Made by a program: the position numbers and the translations under genes. Shown one piece after another: positions 52,258 to 61,651 of a stretch of 64,000 nt of DNA (its first letter is position 1; every line of letters begins with the position of its first letter). Below the pieces are notes generated by a model, which was not told the DNA's origin, did not search any database, and worked only from the letters and a program-made list of their open reading frames with translations. Origin of the DNA: Oscillospiraceae bacterium (GTDB taxonomy: Bacteria; Bacillota; Clostridia; Saccharofermentanales; Saccharofermentanaceae); assembly GCA_902764825.1 (NCBI GenBank), contig CACWXL010000003.1, forward strand, positions 124,001 to 188,000. Reading direction: 5' to 3'.

Positions 52258-53364
52258 ATGATTAATGATTTTTACCACGGAAAAAGAGTTCTTATTACCG
52301 GCCATACAGGCTTTAAAGGCACCTGGATGTGTGAAGTGCTGGTAAACCTTGGTGCGAATGTCTATGGTTATGCATTAAATCCGCCGACAGAGCCAAGTTT
52401 ATTTGAAATAAGCAATATGGCAAGCAGGATCCATTCTTATGAAGGTGATGTAAGAAATCTGGATCATTTGAAGAAGGTATTCTCGGAAGTTCAGCCGGAT
52501 ATCGTTATTCATATGGCTGCTCAGCCCCTCGTACGTGAATCTTACAAGAATCCTGTGTATACCTATGATGTAAACGTGATGGGGACTGTTAATGTTCTTG
52601 AATGTGTCCGCATTACTGAGTCGGTAAAGTCTTTTGTAAACGTTACAACAGATAAGGTATACCGTAATTTCGAGTGGGAGAGAGGATACAAAGAGGATGA
52701 TATCCTTAATGGTTTTGATCCTTACTCCAATTCCAAATCCTGTTCTGAACTGGTAACAAGCTGCTATAAGAATTCTTTCTTCGGCGGAGAGACAGGAGTC
52801 ATGAAGGACGGCAGAAAAGTAGCTATATCAACTTGCCGTGCAGGAAATGTTTTGGGCGGAGGAGATTTTGCTACTGACAGGATCATTCCTGACTGCATCC
52901 GCGCCGTTCAGAAGGGCGAGCAGATAATAGTAAGAAATCCTTACTCGACACGTCCATATCAGCACGTATTAGAACCGGTCGTAGGTTATCTTACAGTTGC
53001 AGCTGAGCAGTACAACGATATATCCAAAGCCGACAGCTATAACATTGGCCCTGATGATGGTGATTGTGTTACGACCGGAATGCTTGTTGACCTCTTCTGC
53101 AGTAAGTGGAACGAGATTGCAAAATCGAACGGACTTCAGGAAGCGTCATGGGTTAATAAGTCTGATGGCGGTCCGCATGAAGCAGGCTTCCTTAAGCTTG
53201 ACAGTTCAAAGATACATGCCGAACTTAATATTCATAACCGATGGCATATCGATACCGAGATGGATAAGATCATCGAATGGACAGTTGAATATCTTAAGGA
53301 CGGCAATACTCTAAATGTCATGGATAAACAGATCCGTCAGTATCTGGAGTGGAAACCGCAGTGA
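52258..53364 (+). CDS. rfbG: CDP-glucose 4,6-dehydratase RfbG
   Basis: RfbG makes CDP-4-keto-6-deoxyglucose, the substrate of RfbH. The 368-residue extended SDR has ITGHTGFKGTWMCEVL near 13-28, DVRNLDHL, HMAAQPLVRESYKNP, TTDKVYRNFEW, and YSNSKSCSEL (Tyr-x3-Lys). These are diagnostic of CDP-glucose dehydratases. It is separated from rfbF-rfbH by about 14 kb that holds the five-gene module and the transferases. Composition is closer to host than its upstream neighbour. Confidence 0.94.
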   Translation: MINDFYHGKRVLITGHTGFKGTWMCEVLVNLGANVYGYALNPPTEPSLFEISNMASRIHSYEGDVRNLDHLKKVFSEVQPDIVIHMAAQPLVRESYKNPVYTYDVNVMGTVNVLECVRITESVKSFVNVTTDKVYRNFEWERGYKEDDILNGFDPYSNSKSCSELVTSCYKNSFFGGETGVMKDGRKVAISTCRAGNVLGGGDFATDRIIPDCIRAVQKGEQIIVRNPYSTRPYQHVLEPVVGYLTVAAEQYNDISKADSYNIGPDDGDCVTTGMLVDLFCSKWNEIAKSNGLQEASWVNKSDGGPHEAGFLKLDSSKIHAELNIHNRWHIDTEMDKIIEWTVEYLKDGNTLNVMDKQIRQYLEWKPQ

Positions 53365-53879
53365 AGAAGTTCATCGAAAAGATATTAGGGATACTTCATA
53401 TTAAGCTTTCAGATGCCAAGATAGAGTGGCTTGCGCAGTTCGTAAAATTCGGACTTGTAGGCGTGACAAATACTCTCGTCAGTTATGGAATCTATATCTT
53501 GGTTGTTTTCCTGTTGGCTCCGTACAACATCTCTTTCGATTACATTATTGGAAGTGTATTGGGCTTTATCTTAAGCGTCCTATGGTCATTTTATTGGAAT
53601 AATAAACTTGTATTCACTGATGGTTCAGGGAAGCGAAATATACTTAAAAGCCTTTTGAAGACATATCTGTCTTATGCGGCAACAGGTATTGTTTTACACA
53701 ATATTCTCCTGTATATATTTGTAGATGTTATCGGAATATCTAAGGTTATAGCGCCCTTTATAAGTTTGATTATTTCGGTTCCATTGAATTTTGTCATGAA
53801 TAAATATTGGGCATTTCGAAAAGAGAAGAAGAAGCCGGAACAAATCAAAGATGAGAATAATACTGAGAGTTTAGAATGA
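53361..53879 (+). CDS. GtrA-family membrane protein
   Basis: The 172-residue protein has four membrane helices, starting FVKFGLVGVTNTLVSYGIYILVVFLL, the GtrA signature. Later come FYWNNKLVFTD, and MNKYWAFRK at the end, also typical. GtrA proteins are thought to flip or support flipping of lipid-linked sugars made by GtrB. GTG 53361 overlaps the rfbG stop and is correctly spaced from GGAG at 53346-53349; GTG 53349 lacks a site. Confidence 0.88.
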   Translation: MKKFIEKILGILHIKLSDAKIEWLAQFVKFGLVGVTNTLVSYGIYILVVFLLAPYNISFDYIIGSVLGFILSVLWSFYWNNKLVFTDGSGKRNILKSLLKTYLSYAATGIVLHNILLYIFVDVIGISKVIAPFISLIISVPLNFVMNKYWAFRKEKKKPEQIKDENNTESLE

Positions 53880-55153
53880 AGATCAAGACCAAAACCCTAT
53901 CCTATGACGAAGTAATGAAGCTCCCATCCTGGGAGCACAAGAAGCCGAAGAAGCCTTCAAAGCTCCTTGCTTTTATAGCGCGCACAGGCCTTAAGGGTGA
54001 GCTTAAGAAGGTCGGATTTACCTGCACGAAAGTTGACATGGAAAGAGCCGGCGACGGTCCCTGGATGATACTGATGAACCATTGCAGCTTTACGGATCTT
54101 GCCATAGCCTTTGAAGTGCTCAAGGGAAGGCCTTTCAGCATTGTCTGCACATCTGATGCGCTTGTCGGCAAAGAGGGTCTGATGAGATCTTTGGGATGCA
54201 TCCCGACAAGAAAGTTTGTATCCGATATGTCTCTTATCACTGACATGGATTATGCTCTTAGCGTCAACAAGGCGAGCGTCCTTATGTATCCGGAGGCCGG
54301 CTATTCATTGGACGGCACCGGCACAAAGATCCCCAGAAGAATGGGCGTGCTCCTTAAGAAACTCAAATACCCGGTCGTCATGATCACGACTTACGGTGCG
54401 TTTACAAGAGATCCTCTTTATAACAATCTCCAGAAAAGAGACGTTAAGGTAACCTGTGAGATGAAGTGCCTCTTCACACCTGAAGAACTCGCAAATACGA
54501 AGGTAAGGCAGATTGACGAAGTCCTTGATGAAGCGTTCACTTTCGATTACTTCAAGTGGCAGCAGGATAACAAGATCGAGATAGATGAGCCTTTCAGGGC
54601 AGATGGTCTTAACAGGATCCTTTATAAGTGTCCGCACTGCATGACCGAAGGTGAGACAGAAGGCTCCGGCATCACATTAAAGTGCAAAAAGTGCGGAGCC
54701 ACATATGAGCTTGATACATTGGGCAGGCTTAAAGGCATCAATGTCGAACCGAAGTTTACTCATGTACCTGATTGGTTCGCATGGGAGCGCGAGCAGTTTA
54801 AGGAAGAACTGGAAAATGGAACTTATAAGCTCGATGTTCCCTGCGACATAGCGATACTTAAAGATTCCAAGGCGCTGTATATGGTTGGAACCGGAACGCT
54901 CCACCACGATGCAAACGGTTTTGTGCTTGACGGCTGTGACGGCAAGCTCCATTACGAGCAGTCACCTAATGCTTCATACAGCGTCAACTCCGATTATTAC
55001 TGGTACGAGATAGGCGATATCGTATCTATCGGAACCAACGACTGTCTGTATTTCTGTTTCCCTAAGGAAGGCGATATCGTTGCAAAGACAAGGATCGCAG
55101 CAGAAGAACTTTATAAGCTTTCCAAAGGAAAAGGATCTTCGGAGAAGGACTGA
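53876..55153 (+). CDS. PlsC-like 1-acylglycerol-3-phosphate acyltransferase with zinc ribbon
   Basis: This 425-residue protein has an N-terminal LPLAT acyltransferase domain with the Hx4D motif NHCSFTDL and the substrate motif YPEAGYS. It transfers an acyl chain, probably to lysophosphatidate or a related acceptor. A second part holds a CxxC-x12-CxxC zinc ribbon (CPHCMTEG, then LKCKKCGATYELD) near 250-275 and about 150 further residues. This fusion is unusual for PlsC and its role is unknown. ATGA overlap with gtrA. Confidence 0.8.
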   Translation: MKIKTKTLSYDEVMKLPSWEHKKPKKPSKLLAFIARTGLKGELKKVGFTCTKVDMERAGDGPWMILMNHCSFTDLAIAFEVLKGRPFSIVCTSDALVGKEGLMRSLGCIPTRKFVSDMSLITDMDYALSVNKASVLMYPEAGYSLDGTGTKIPRRMGVLLKKLKYPVVMITTYGAFTRDPLYNNLQKRDVKVTCEMKCLFTPEELANTKVRQIDEVLDEAFTFDYFKWQQDNKIEIDEPFRADGLNRILYKCPHCMTEGETEGSGITLKCKKCGATYELDTLGRLKGINVEPKFTHVPDWFAWEREQFKEELENGTYKLDVPCDIAILKDSKALYMVGTGTLHHDANGFVLDGCDGKLHYEQSPNASYSVNSDYYWYEIGDIVSIGTNDCLYFCFPKEGDIVAKTRIAAEELYKLSKGKGSSEKD

Positions 55154-55156
55154 CAG

Positions 55157-56026
55157 ATGATCAACTGGATAATGAAGAAGTCCGGAGAGATAGCACTTAA
55201 GACCGATGTCGGCAAGCTGGATCTTGCGCGCCTTCCCAAAGAAGTAACTGAGATAAAAGACGTCAGCTATATCGACGATAATGATCCTGCTCATAAGATG
55301 GATATCTATCTGCGTAAGGACGGCTCGAAAAAGCCTATCCTCATCGATATCCACGGCGGCGGTTTTATTTCCGAAGACAAGGCTATGAACAGGCTCTTTG
55401 GAAATTACATGGCAAAGCTGGGGTTTGTTGTTTTCGAACTTAACGTCAGACTGGCATATCCCGAGTGGACAGTTTTCGATCAGATCGAAGATATCGATAA
55501 AGACGTCAGATTTGCGTTAGAACACGCAGGAGAGTATGAAGGAGATACGGACATGATTTATATCGCCGGACACTCATCAGGCGGCGTTCTGGCGTTTACA
55601 GAGTGTATGCTAAGCGAATCTGCTGAGATGAGAGCCGATTTCGGCCTTCAGGAGCGCAGTTACAGATACAAAGGTCTTATTACCGATTGCGGACTTATGC
55701 ATTTCTATAAGAGCAGCATAGCTTATTGGGGAATGCGTAAGATGATCTTCCCCAAGGGGTATAAGCAGGATAAAAGATATAAGTATCTGACAGCAGAGAA
55801 CAACGAGTACATAAAAAGACTCCCTAAGGCAGCTCTTCTTACGAATTCAAAGGATGTCCTGAAGAAGATGACGTATTACTTTGACCGCGTGCTCAAGGAA
55901 AAAGAGGTTGAACACAGGCTTTTCGAATACGGCAAAGACGGACATACCGGCATAATATTCAAGCCTTATACTGAAGAGAATATGTCTGTTTTAATGAAGG
56001 TCAAAGATTATCTTCTGAACGGCTAG
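55157..56026 (+). CDS. Alpha/beta hydrolase (esterase/lipase, BD-FAE-like)
   Basis: The 289-residue enzyme has the oxyanion motif DIHGGGFISED near 63-73, nucleophile elbow GHSSGGVL, and a late His in YGKDGHTGIIF. This is the catalytic set of carbohydrate-esterase-like alpha/beta hydrolases. It lies three bases after the acyltransferase, suggesting opposing or linked acyl chemistry. It converges with the next gene by a 26-base overlap. Confidence 0.85.
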   Translation: MINWIMKKSGEIALKTDVGKLDLARLPKEVTEIKDVSYIDDNDPAHKMDIYLRKDGSKKPILIDIHGGGFISEDKAMNRLFGNYMAKLGFVVFELNVRLAYPEWTVFDQIEDIDKDVRFALEHAGEYEGDTDMIYIAGHSSGGVLAFTECMLSESAEMRADFGLQERSYRYKGLITDCGLMHFYKSSIAYWGMRKMIFPKGYKQDKRYKYLTAENNEYIKRLPKAALLTNSKDVLKKMTYYFDRVLKEKEVEHRLFEYGKDGHTGIIFKPYTEENMSVLMKVKDYLLNG

Positions 56027-56765
56027 TATCTTCCGGATCCTCAGATCCTTTTACTTTGGCCTTTATCTTCTTAAAATGATATTTGAAGTATCCTCCATAC
56101 TCTTTTTTGAGCGCTCTTGCACAGAAATAGATCCACACAATGGAACAAGGTGAGATCGCGATCATCACGATAAGACCATATAGATCGGTTTCACCTGAGA
56201 TGTATTGAGATATTGCAACAGCAGGTAGTATTATCATGAGCGCGACGCCAAGCAATATGCAAACAATCTGGATTAACATCTGTCCATAAAATTCAAACTT
56301 CTCGGAACGCCTTTCATTCAGAGAGCAGTATGTAAGGAATCCGAAGACGATTATCCAGCCTGCCCAGATCCAGAACATCAAGCCGAAATCACCGGTGTAG
56401 ATCTGGTATCCGATAAAGAATAAACCAATCAAAACACAGAAGATGAATATTCCGGTTATGAAATTGAGCTGAAAGCGGGTGGCATGTTTTTGATAACCCT
56501 TCCAGTATTTCGGCTTATCAGCGAGCTTTGTGCCGTGAAGATTCTTCTTAAGAAGCTGATAGAATGCATCGCAAGCGGCCTCTTCATTCCCGAATACCTG
56601 CGGGTTTGTTTTCTGTCCGTGTTCGCCGTAAAACATTTCCCATGTGCCGTCCTTACGACGGATTAGATTAAAACATTCATCGTAGGCGCCACGCTCACCT
56701 ATGTTGATGTTCCTTTTGTCGAGTCCCCATGTCTCGATCTCGGCTTCGAGTTGTTTAATATTCAT
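56001..56765 (-). CDS. Hypothetical protein with N-terminal soluble domain and four TM segments
   Basis: The 254-residue protein starts with a polar part of about 90 residues (YDECFNLIRRKDGTWEMFYGEHGQK), then two pairs of TM helices, and ends in a basic/acidic tail. The N-terminal part resembles small uncharacterised Clostridial domains about immune or polymorphic-type proteins, but I cannot name it. ATG 56765 is correctly spaced from AGGGAG; an ATG nine bases earlier is not. Converges with the hydrolase. Confidence 0.7.
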   Translation of the reverse strand: MNIKQLEAEIETWGLDKRNINIGERGAYDECFNLIRRKDGTWEMFYGEHGQKTNPQVFGNEEAACDAFYQLLKKNLHGTKLADKPKYWKGYQKHATRFQLNFITGIFIFCVLIGLFFIGYQIYTGDFGLMFWIWAGWIIVFGFLTYCSLNERRSEKFEFYGQMLIQIVCILLGVALMIILPAVAISQYISGETDLYGLIVMIAISPCSIVWIYFCARALKKEYGGYFKYHFKKIKAKVKGSEDPEDTSRSEDNL

Positions 56766-56899
56766 GATTCCCATTCTCCCTGATGGTCTTATGTTATCAC
56801 AGATGTTATTCCGTTTGCACTCAGCAACAGACGCTAAAATATTGTGGATTGACCTGTGTTAAAATGACCATAGAATAATCGTTGCTGAGAGGAAAAAAG

Positions 56900-57421
56900 A
56901 TGGTAATCCTTATAACCGGAGCTTCCCATACCGGAAAGACTGTCCTGGCGCAGAAACTTTTAGAGAAACATCATTATCCGTACATATCGATCGACCATCT
57001 TAAGATGGGCCTTATCAGAAGCGGCAATACGGACCTTACACCTGAAGACGATGACAAGCTTACGGATTATCTTTGGCCTGTTGCCAGAGAGATGATAAAG
57101 ACAGCGATAGAGAACTGCCAGAATCTGATCATCGAAGGCTGCTATATTCCTTTCAACTGGAGGAAGGATCTTGATGAAGAGTATCTCAAGAATATCAGGT
57201 TTATCTGTCTTGCGCTGACGGAAGAATACATCGATTCAAATTTCGAGGTCATAAAAGATCACGCCTCAGATGTTGAGAAGAGATTGGATGATACATATTT
57301 ATCTCTCGAATGGATAAAGGCAGAGAATCTGAAATATATCAATGGTTTTGAATCTGCAGGTGAGAATGTCATCCTGATAGATAAGGACTATTCTTCCGCA
57401 ATCGATAAGTTGTCCCATTAA
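56900..57421 (+). CDS. P-loop kinase-like protein (AAA_33/zeta-like)
   Basis: The 173-residue protein has Walker A GASHTGKTVLA at 7-17, an acidic SIDHLKMGLIRSG region as in 2-phosphoglycerate-kinase or nucleotide-kinase-like proteins, and LIIEGCYIPF as the probable Walker B. The substrate is unknown. GAGAGG lies before ATG 56900. It stands alone in front of the DUF5680 gene. Confidence 0.75.
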   Translation: MVILITGASHTGKTVLAQKLLEKHHYPYISIDHLKMGLIRSGNTDLTPEDDDKLTDYLWPVAREMIKTAIENCQNLIIEGCYIPFNWRKDLDEEYLKNIRFICLALTEEYIDSNFEVIKDHASDVEKRLDDTYLSLEWIKAENLKYINGFESAGENVILIDKDYSSAIDKLSH

Positions 57422-57494
57422 CGGGGCGGCACTTGTGTTAGTATTATCCAATCAAGTTGGGAACAGAAGGGATATATACGACAGGAGGAGCAAG

Positions 57495-57935
57495 ATGGAT
57501 AACAGGATAATCGATTTTCTTATCAGGGCAAAGAAGGCAACTTATGCAGGCAAGGGCGCGGAGACTGAATCCTCCAGACCCGGATCCCATGATCTTATAT
57601 ACCGTGAAGATGACCTGATGTATTACGATACCTACTTAGGCGGCAATAAGTTTGCCGGAGAGGAAGCATTGTGGATATCGGATAAGCCTTATTGGAGCAT
57701 GAATTACGTTGGAAGAGTTACGGGCGATAACTTCAGCGGAGATTTCCTGAAGGAGGCTTTGCTGAATGTCCCTGCCGATAAGCCTTTCAGAGGACCTGAT
57801 TCATACACGAACGGTGATTATACATTTAAGTGCGATGTCACAGGCACTTTCGAATGGTTTCAGGGTTATGAGACCATCAGTTTCAAGGGTAATGTTATCT
57901 ATGAGTGCCATTTCCATGGCGGAATCATAGAATAA
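57495..57935 (+). CDS. DUF5680 family protein
   Basis: The 146-residue soluble protein fits DUF5680: FLIRAKKATYAGKGAE at the start, SRPGSHDLIYREDDLMYYDTYLGG and FAGEEALWISDKPYWSMNYVGR. The function is not established. AGGAGGAGC before ATG 57495 is a strong ribosome site; longer in-frame starts were rejected. Confidence 0.85.
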   Translation: MDNRIIDFLIRAKKATYAGKGAETESSRPGSHDLIYREDDLMYYDTYLGGNKFAGEEALWISDKPYWSMNYVGRVTGDNFSGDFLKEALLNVPADKPFRGPDSYTNGDYTFKCDVTGTFEWFQGYETISFKGNVIYECHFHGGIIE

Positions 57936-57975
57936 GGGTATAATGTTCGGAATTACTTGATCAGGGGAGACCGGA

Positions 57976-59703
57976 ATGCTTAAGAACCTTAGAAAACTCA
58001 TAAGCTACTATAAGCCTTACATAGGAACATTCCTTCTGGATATGTTCTTTGCTGTTGTGGCTTCTGCGATAGCCCTGGCAGTACCGCTCATAGTCCGTTA
58101 TATAACTTCTGATGTGGTCTACATGCAGGAAGGCGCGAAGGAGAGGATCATAAGTCTCGGTATCCTTCTGGTGGTGCTGGTTATCGTGCAGTTCCTGTCC
58201 AATTTCTATATCACGAACATCGGACATGTCATGGGCGCGAAGATGGAATACAACATGCGCGCTGAGATCTTCGAACACTATCAGAAGCTGTCGTTCTCGT
58301 TCTTTGACGACCAGAAGGTCGGACAGCTCATGAGCAGGATCACTAATGATCTTTTTGATATTACCGAGCTTCTCCATCACGGACCGGAGAATATAGTCAT
58401 ATCGCTCATTAAGATAGTCGGTGCGTTCATCATCCTGATGGGAATAAGTAAGCACCTTACCGCGGCTGCATTCATAATGCTTCCTTTTATGTTCATATTC
58501 GTTTTCTTCCTTAACAAGAGGATGAGAAGGGCGTTTAAGGAGAACAGGAAGAAGGTCGCCGAGATCAATTCCAGAGCTGAAGACAACTTGTCCGGCATCA
58601 GAGTCGTTAAGTCGTTTGCAAATGAAGATATTGAGATAGGGAAGTTCAAGGAAGGCAACGACGCTTTCCTGAAGACCAAGAAGAACAGCTATCTTTATCT
58701 TGGCCTGTTCCAGTCCGGCATGACCGCATTTATCCTTCTGGTCAATATCGCCGTCATCATTACGGGTGCGATACTTATCTCTGAAGGTCTGGTTGAGATC
58801 CCTGATTTTATCGCATTCCTGCTTTACATAAATACGTTCACTGAACCCATCAGAGTAATAGTGGATTTTACTGAGCAGTTCCAGAACGGTTATACGGGTT
58901 TTGAGAGATTTACCGAGATCCTTAATATCGAACCTGACATCAAGGACAAGGAAGGTGCTGTCGAGATGACCGATGTCAAAGGCGACATCCTTTTTGAAGA
59001 TGTATCGTTCAAATACAAGGACGGTGCGCACAGAGTCCTTCGTCACATCAATCTTGATATCGAAGCAGGTTCTTATGTCGCATTGGTCGGATCTTCAGGC
59101 GGCGGCAAGACAACTTTGTGCAGCCTCATTCCGAGATTTTACGATGTAACGAACGGATCCATTAAGATCGACGGCACGGACATCCGTGACATCAAGCTCA
59201 AGAGCCTCAGGGATCACATTGGTATCGTGCAGCAGGATGTATATCTTTTCGCAGGCACGGTAATCGAGAATATCAGCTATGGAAGACCCGGCGCAACCAG
59301 AGAAGAGATAATCGAAGCGGCCAAGCTTGCGAATGCGCACGACTTCATCATGGAACTCCCGAATGGTTACGATACCGATATCGGACAGCGCGGCATCAAA
59401 CTCTCCGGCGGCCAGAAGCAAAGGCTCTCTATTGCGAGAGTGTTCCTGAAGAACCCTCCTATCCTTATCTTCGATGAAGCAACAAGTGCTTTGGATAACG
59501 AGAGCGAGAATATCGTAAAGGAATCTTTGGAGAAGCTCGCGAAAAACAGGACTACCATCGTAATCGCACACCGCTTGTCTACAGTAAGAAATGCAGAGCG
59601 CATTCTTGTTCTTACCGAGAACGGAATTGAAGAGAGCGGCACCCATGATGAACTCATGGCTAAGAACGGAATCTATGCAGGACTTTATAAGTGGAACGCG
59701 TGA
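57976..59703 (+). CDS. ABC exporter, fused membrane and ATPase domains
   Basis: This 575-residue half-transporter has six TM helices in the first 300 residues. The nucleotide domain has Walker A GSSGGGKTT, Q-loop IGIVQQDVYLF, signature LSGGQKQRLS, Walker B ILIFDEATSALD and switch His in IVIAHRLSTV. It resembles MsbA/LmrA-type exporters of lipids or drugs and would act as a homodimer. The substrate is unknown. A 361-codon frame on the opposite strand is a shadow. Confidence 0.92.
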   Translation: MLKNLRKLISYYKPYIGTFLLDMFFAVVASAIALAVPLIVRYITSDVVYMQEGAKERIISLGILLVVLVIVQFLSNFYITNIGHVMGAKMEYNMRAEIFEHYQKLSFSFFDDQKVGQLMSRITNDLFDITELLHHGPENIVISLIKIVGAFIILMGISKHLTAAAFIMLPFMFIFVFFLNKRMRRAFKENRKKVAEINSRAEDNLSGIRVVKSFANEDIEIGKFKEGNDAFLKTKKNSYLYLGLFQSGMTAFILLVNIAVIITGAILISEGLVEIPDFIAFLLYINTFTEPIRVIVDFTEQFQNGYTGFERFTEILNIEPDIKDKEGAVEMTDVKGDILFEDVSFKYKDGAHRVLRHINLDIEAGSYVALVGSSGGGKTTLCSLIPRFYDVTNGSIKIDGTDIRDIKLKSLRDHIGIVQQDVYLFAGTVIENISYGRPGATREEIIEAAKLANAHDFIMELPNGYDTDIGQRGIKLSGGQKQRLSIARVFLKNPPILIFDEATSALDNESENIVKESLEKLAKNRTTIVIAHRLSTVRNAERILVLTENGIEESGTHDELMAKNGIYAGLYKWNA

Positions 59704-59712
59704 GGTATAAGT

Positions 59713-60504
59713 ATGGATAACTTTGCAGACGAGAGAGACTATAAGCTGTTAGATCAGGATAAGTATACATTCTCGGTAATGTCGAGGATCATCAGAGGCA
59801 ACCTGAAACTCTGTCTTACTGATCATGAAAGCCTCATTATCTGCTTTAGCGGACAGCCTTATCCGGTATGGATATGGACTCCTGACGATGCATCAGAAGC
59901 AGATATGGAGCACGCTTATCAGATTGCCAAAGAAAATTCATTTATGGACGGCGGGCACCATTTCAATATCAAGTATGAGCTTGCCGAATTCTTCATTAAG
60001 AGAGCTGTAGAAGACGGTCTGGATCTTAAGATCACGACGAACCTTTTCGCATACGATTGTCCTGATCCTATAGCTCCGGCATCTGTCATTGACGGCGAGC
60101 TGCATCAGTGTACGGACGAGGATGTGGACGTACTGGTCGAGTTTTTCGATATGTTCCATACTGAGCTCAATATCGATCAGGAGAGCAGGGACCAGTACAG
60201 ACTCTATGTTGAAGACGGCATAAAGACAGGGTCTTTGTATACATGGAAAAACGGTGACGGCAAGATCGTTGCAAGCTGCAACTGGCATCCTGTTCAGGAG
60301 ATGGCTTCAATCGGTCTTGTATATACGCTCAAGGAATTCAGAAGGAAGCACTATGCTGAGCATCTTGTTTATGAGGTAACTAAGATAGTTCAGGATTCCG
60401 GGTATCTTCCTATGCTTTATACGGATGCTGATTATGTGGCTTCGAATAAGTGCTATGAGAAGATAGGCTATATCCTCCGCGGAAAGCTTTGCACGATAGG
60501 GTGA
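59713..60504 (+). CDS. GNAT-family N-acetyltransferase
   Basis: The 263-residue protein has a C-terminal acetyltransferase domain: SIGLVYTLKEFRRKHYAEHLVYEV is the acetyl-CoA loop pattern, and LYTDADYVASNKCYEKIGY is the usual end motif. The first 120 residues are not a recognised domain. It lies nine bases behind the ABC exporter. Confidence 0.85.
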   Translation: MDNFADERDYKLLDQDKYTFSVMSRIIRGNLKLCLTDHESLIICFSGQPYPVWIWTPDDASEADMEHAYQIAKENSFMDGGHHFNIKYELAEFFIKRAVEDGLDLKITTNLFAYDCPDPIAPASVIDGELHQCTDEDVDVLVEFFDMFHTELNIDQESRDQYRLYVEDGIKTGSLYTWKNGDGKIVASCNWHPVQEMASIGLVYTLKEFRRKHYAEHLVYEVTKIVQDSGYLPMLYTDADYVASNKCYEKIGYILRGKLCTIG

Positions 60505-60508
60505 ATTT

Positions 60509-61153
60509 ATGAGTTTTAAGTATTGTTTATTTGATCTTGACGGAACACTTACGGATCCTGCAATCGGAATTACCAATTCCGTTATGCATGCGCTCGAGAA
60601 GTATGATATCCACGTAGCGGACAGGTCTGAACTCTATCCGTTTATCGGGCCCCCTCTGGATTATTCATTCAAAACATTCTACGGCTTTTCTGATGAACAG
60701 GCTGTTCAAGCGATCAAGTATTACAGAGAATATTTCAGTGTCACAGGCCTTTTTGAGAACAAGGTATATGACGGCATTCCTGAGATGCTGAAGGCATTGA
60801 AGGATAAGGGAGTCACGATCGCTCTGGCAACATCAAAGCCTTATGAGTTTTCCGTAAGAATACTTGAGCATTTCGATCTTATGAAATACTTTGATCATGT
60901 CGGAGCCGCTACCATGGACGGCCGCATAAGTAAGAAAGCTGATGTCATCTCCAATCTTTTAAATGAGATGGGCGCACCCGGCAAGGACGAGATCATGATG
61001 GTAGGTGACCGTTATCACGATATCGAAGGCGCGAAAGCAAACAGCCTTAAGAGCGCCGGTGTTTTATGGGGATACGGCTCAAAAGAAGAATTGCAAAACG
61101 CCGGTGCGGAGTATATACTTTCCGAACCTTCGGAGATACCGGAGTTGTTTTAA
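60509..61153 (+). CDS. HAD-superfamily phosphatase (Gph-like)
   Basis: The 214-residue HAD hydrolase has motif I DLDGTLTDPAIGI, motif II in ALATSKP, and the late MVGDRYHDIEGAKAN as motif IV. The cap insertion is typical of phosphoglycolate phosphatase-like enzymes. The substrate is unknown. Confidence 0.88.
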   Translation: MSFKYCLFDLDGTLTDPAIGITNSVMHALEKYDIHVADRSELYPFIGPPLDYSFKTFYGFSDEQAVQAIKYYREYFSVTGLFENKVYDGIPEMLKALKDKGVTIALATSKPYEFSVRILEHFDLMKYFDHVGAATMDGRISKKADVISNLLNEMGAPGKDEIMMVGDRYHDIEGAKANSLKSAGVLWGYGSKEELQNAGAEYILSEPSEIPELF

Positions 61154-61168
61154 GTTAAGGGGGATAAT

Positions 61169-61651
61169 ATGAAAAACTTACAACTGATCAATGATGACTA
61201 TCTCGGATATGTCAACAGACTTCGCCATGCCTGCAGGGGTATTGTCGTAAATGACGGTAAAGTGCTCCTTAGTTATGAGTCCAAAAACGACAAGTACATG
61301 ATACCCGGAGGCGGCGTAGAAGGAGATGAGTCTTATGCGGAGTGCTGCGAAAGAGAACTCCTTGAAGAGACAGGGATCAAGGTACGGGCAACAGAAGAAT
61401 ATCTGGAGATCGAAGAGCTTTTCTTAGACTGGAAACACATCAATCATTACTTCGTCTGCGAATACATCGAGGACACAGGTAAACAGGATCTCACTGAATG
61501 TGAAAAGGCAGCGGGATATAAGGCTGTATGGATGCCGGTTGAAGAAGCTTTAAAGATGTTCTCGGAATATGAGAGATTCCATCAGACGGCAATTGAAGAT
61601 TATGGCCTGTACAAACGCGAGTACACAGCGCTTAAAGAATATGAATACTGA
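61169..61651 (+). CDS. Nudix hydrolase
   Basis: The 160-residue protein has a good Nudix box: GGGVEGDESYAECCERELLEETGI holds the Gx5E-x7-REUxEExGU spacing. It should cleave a nucleoside diphosphate derivative in the cytoplasm. GGGG before ATG 61169 is a fair ribosome site. It overlaps the next gene by 11 bases. Confidence 0.9.
   Translation: MKNLQLINDDYLGYVNRLRHACRGIVVNDGKVLLSYESKNDKYMIPGGGVEGDESYAECCERELLEETGIKVRATEEYLEIEELFLDWKHINHYFVCEYIEDTGKQDLTECEKAAGYKAVWMPVEEALKMFSEYERFHQTAIEDYGLYKREYTALKEYEY

Noticed and set aside
57961..59046. 361-codon frame on the minus strand
   Set aside because: Lies wholly against the ABC exporter, which has all family motifs; the translation shows no domain and there is no ribosome site.
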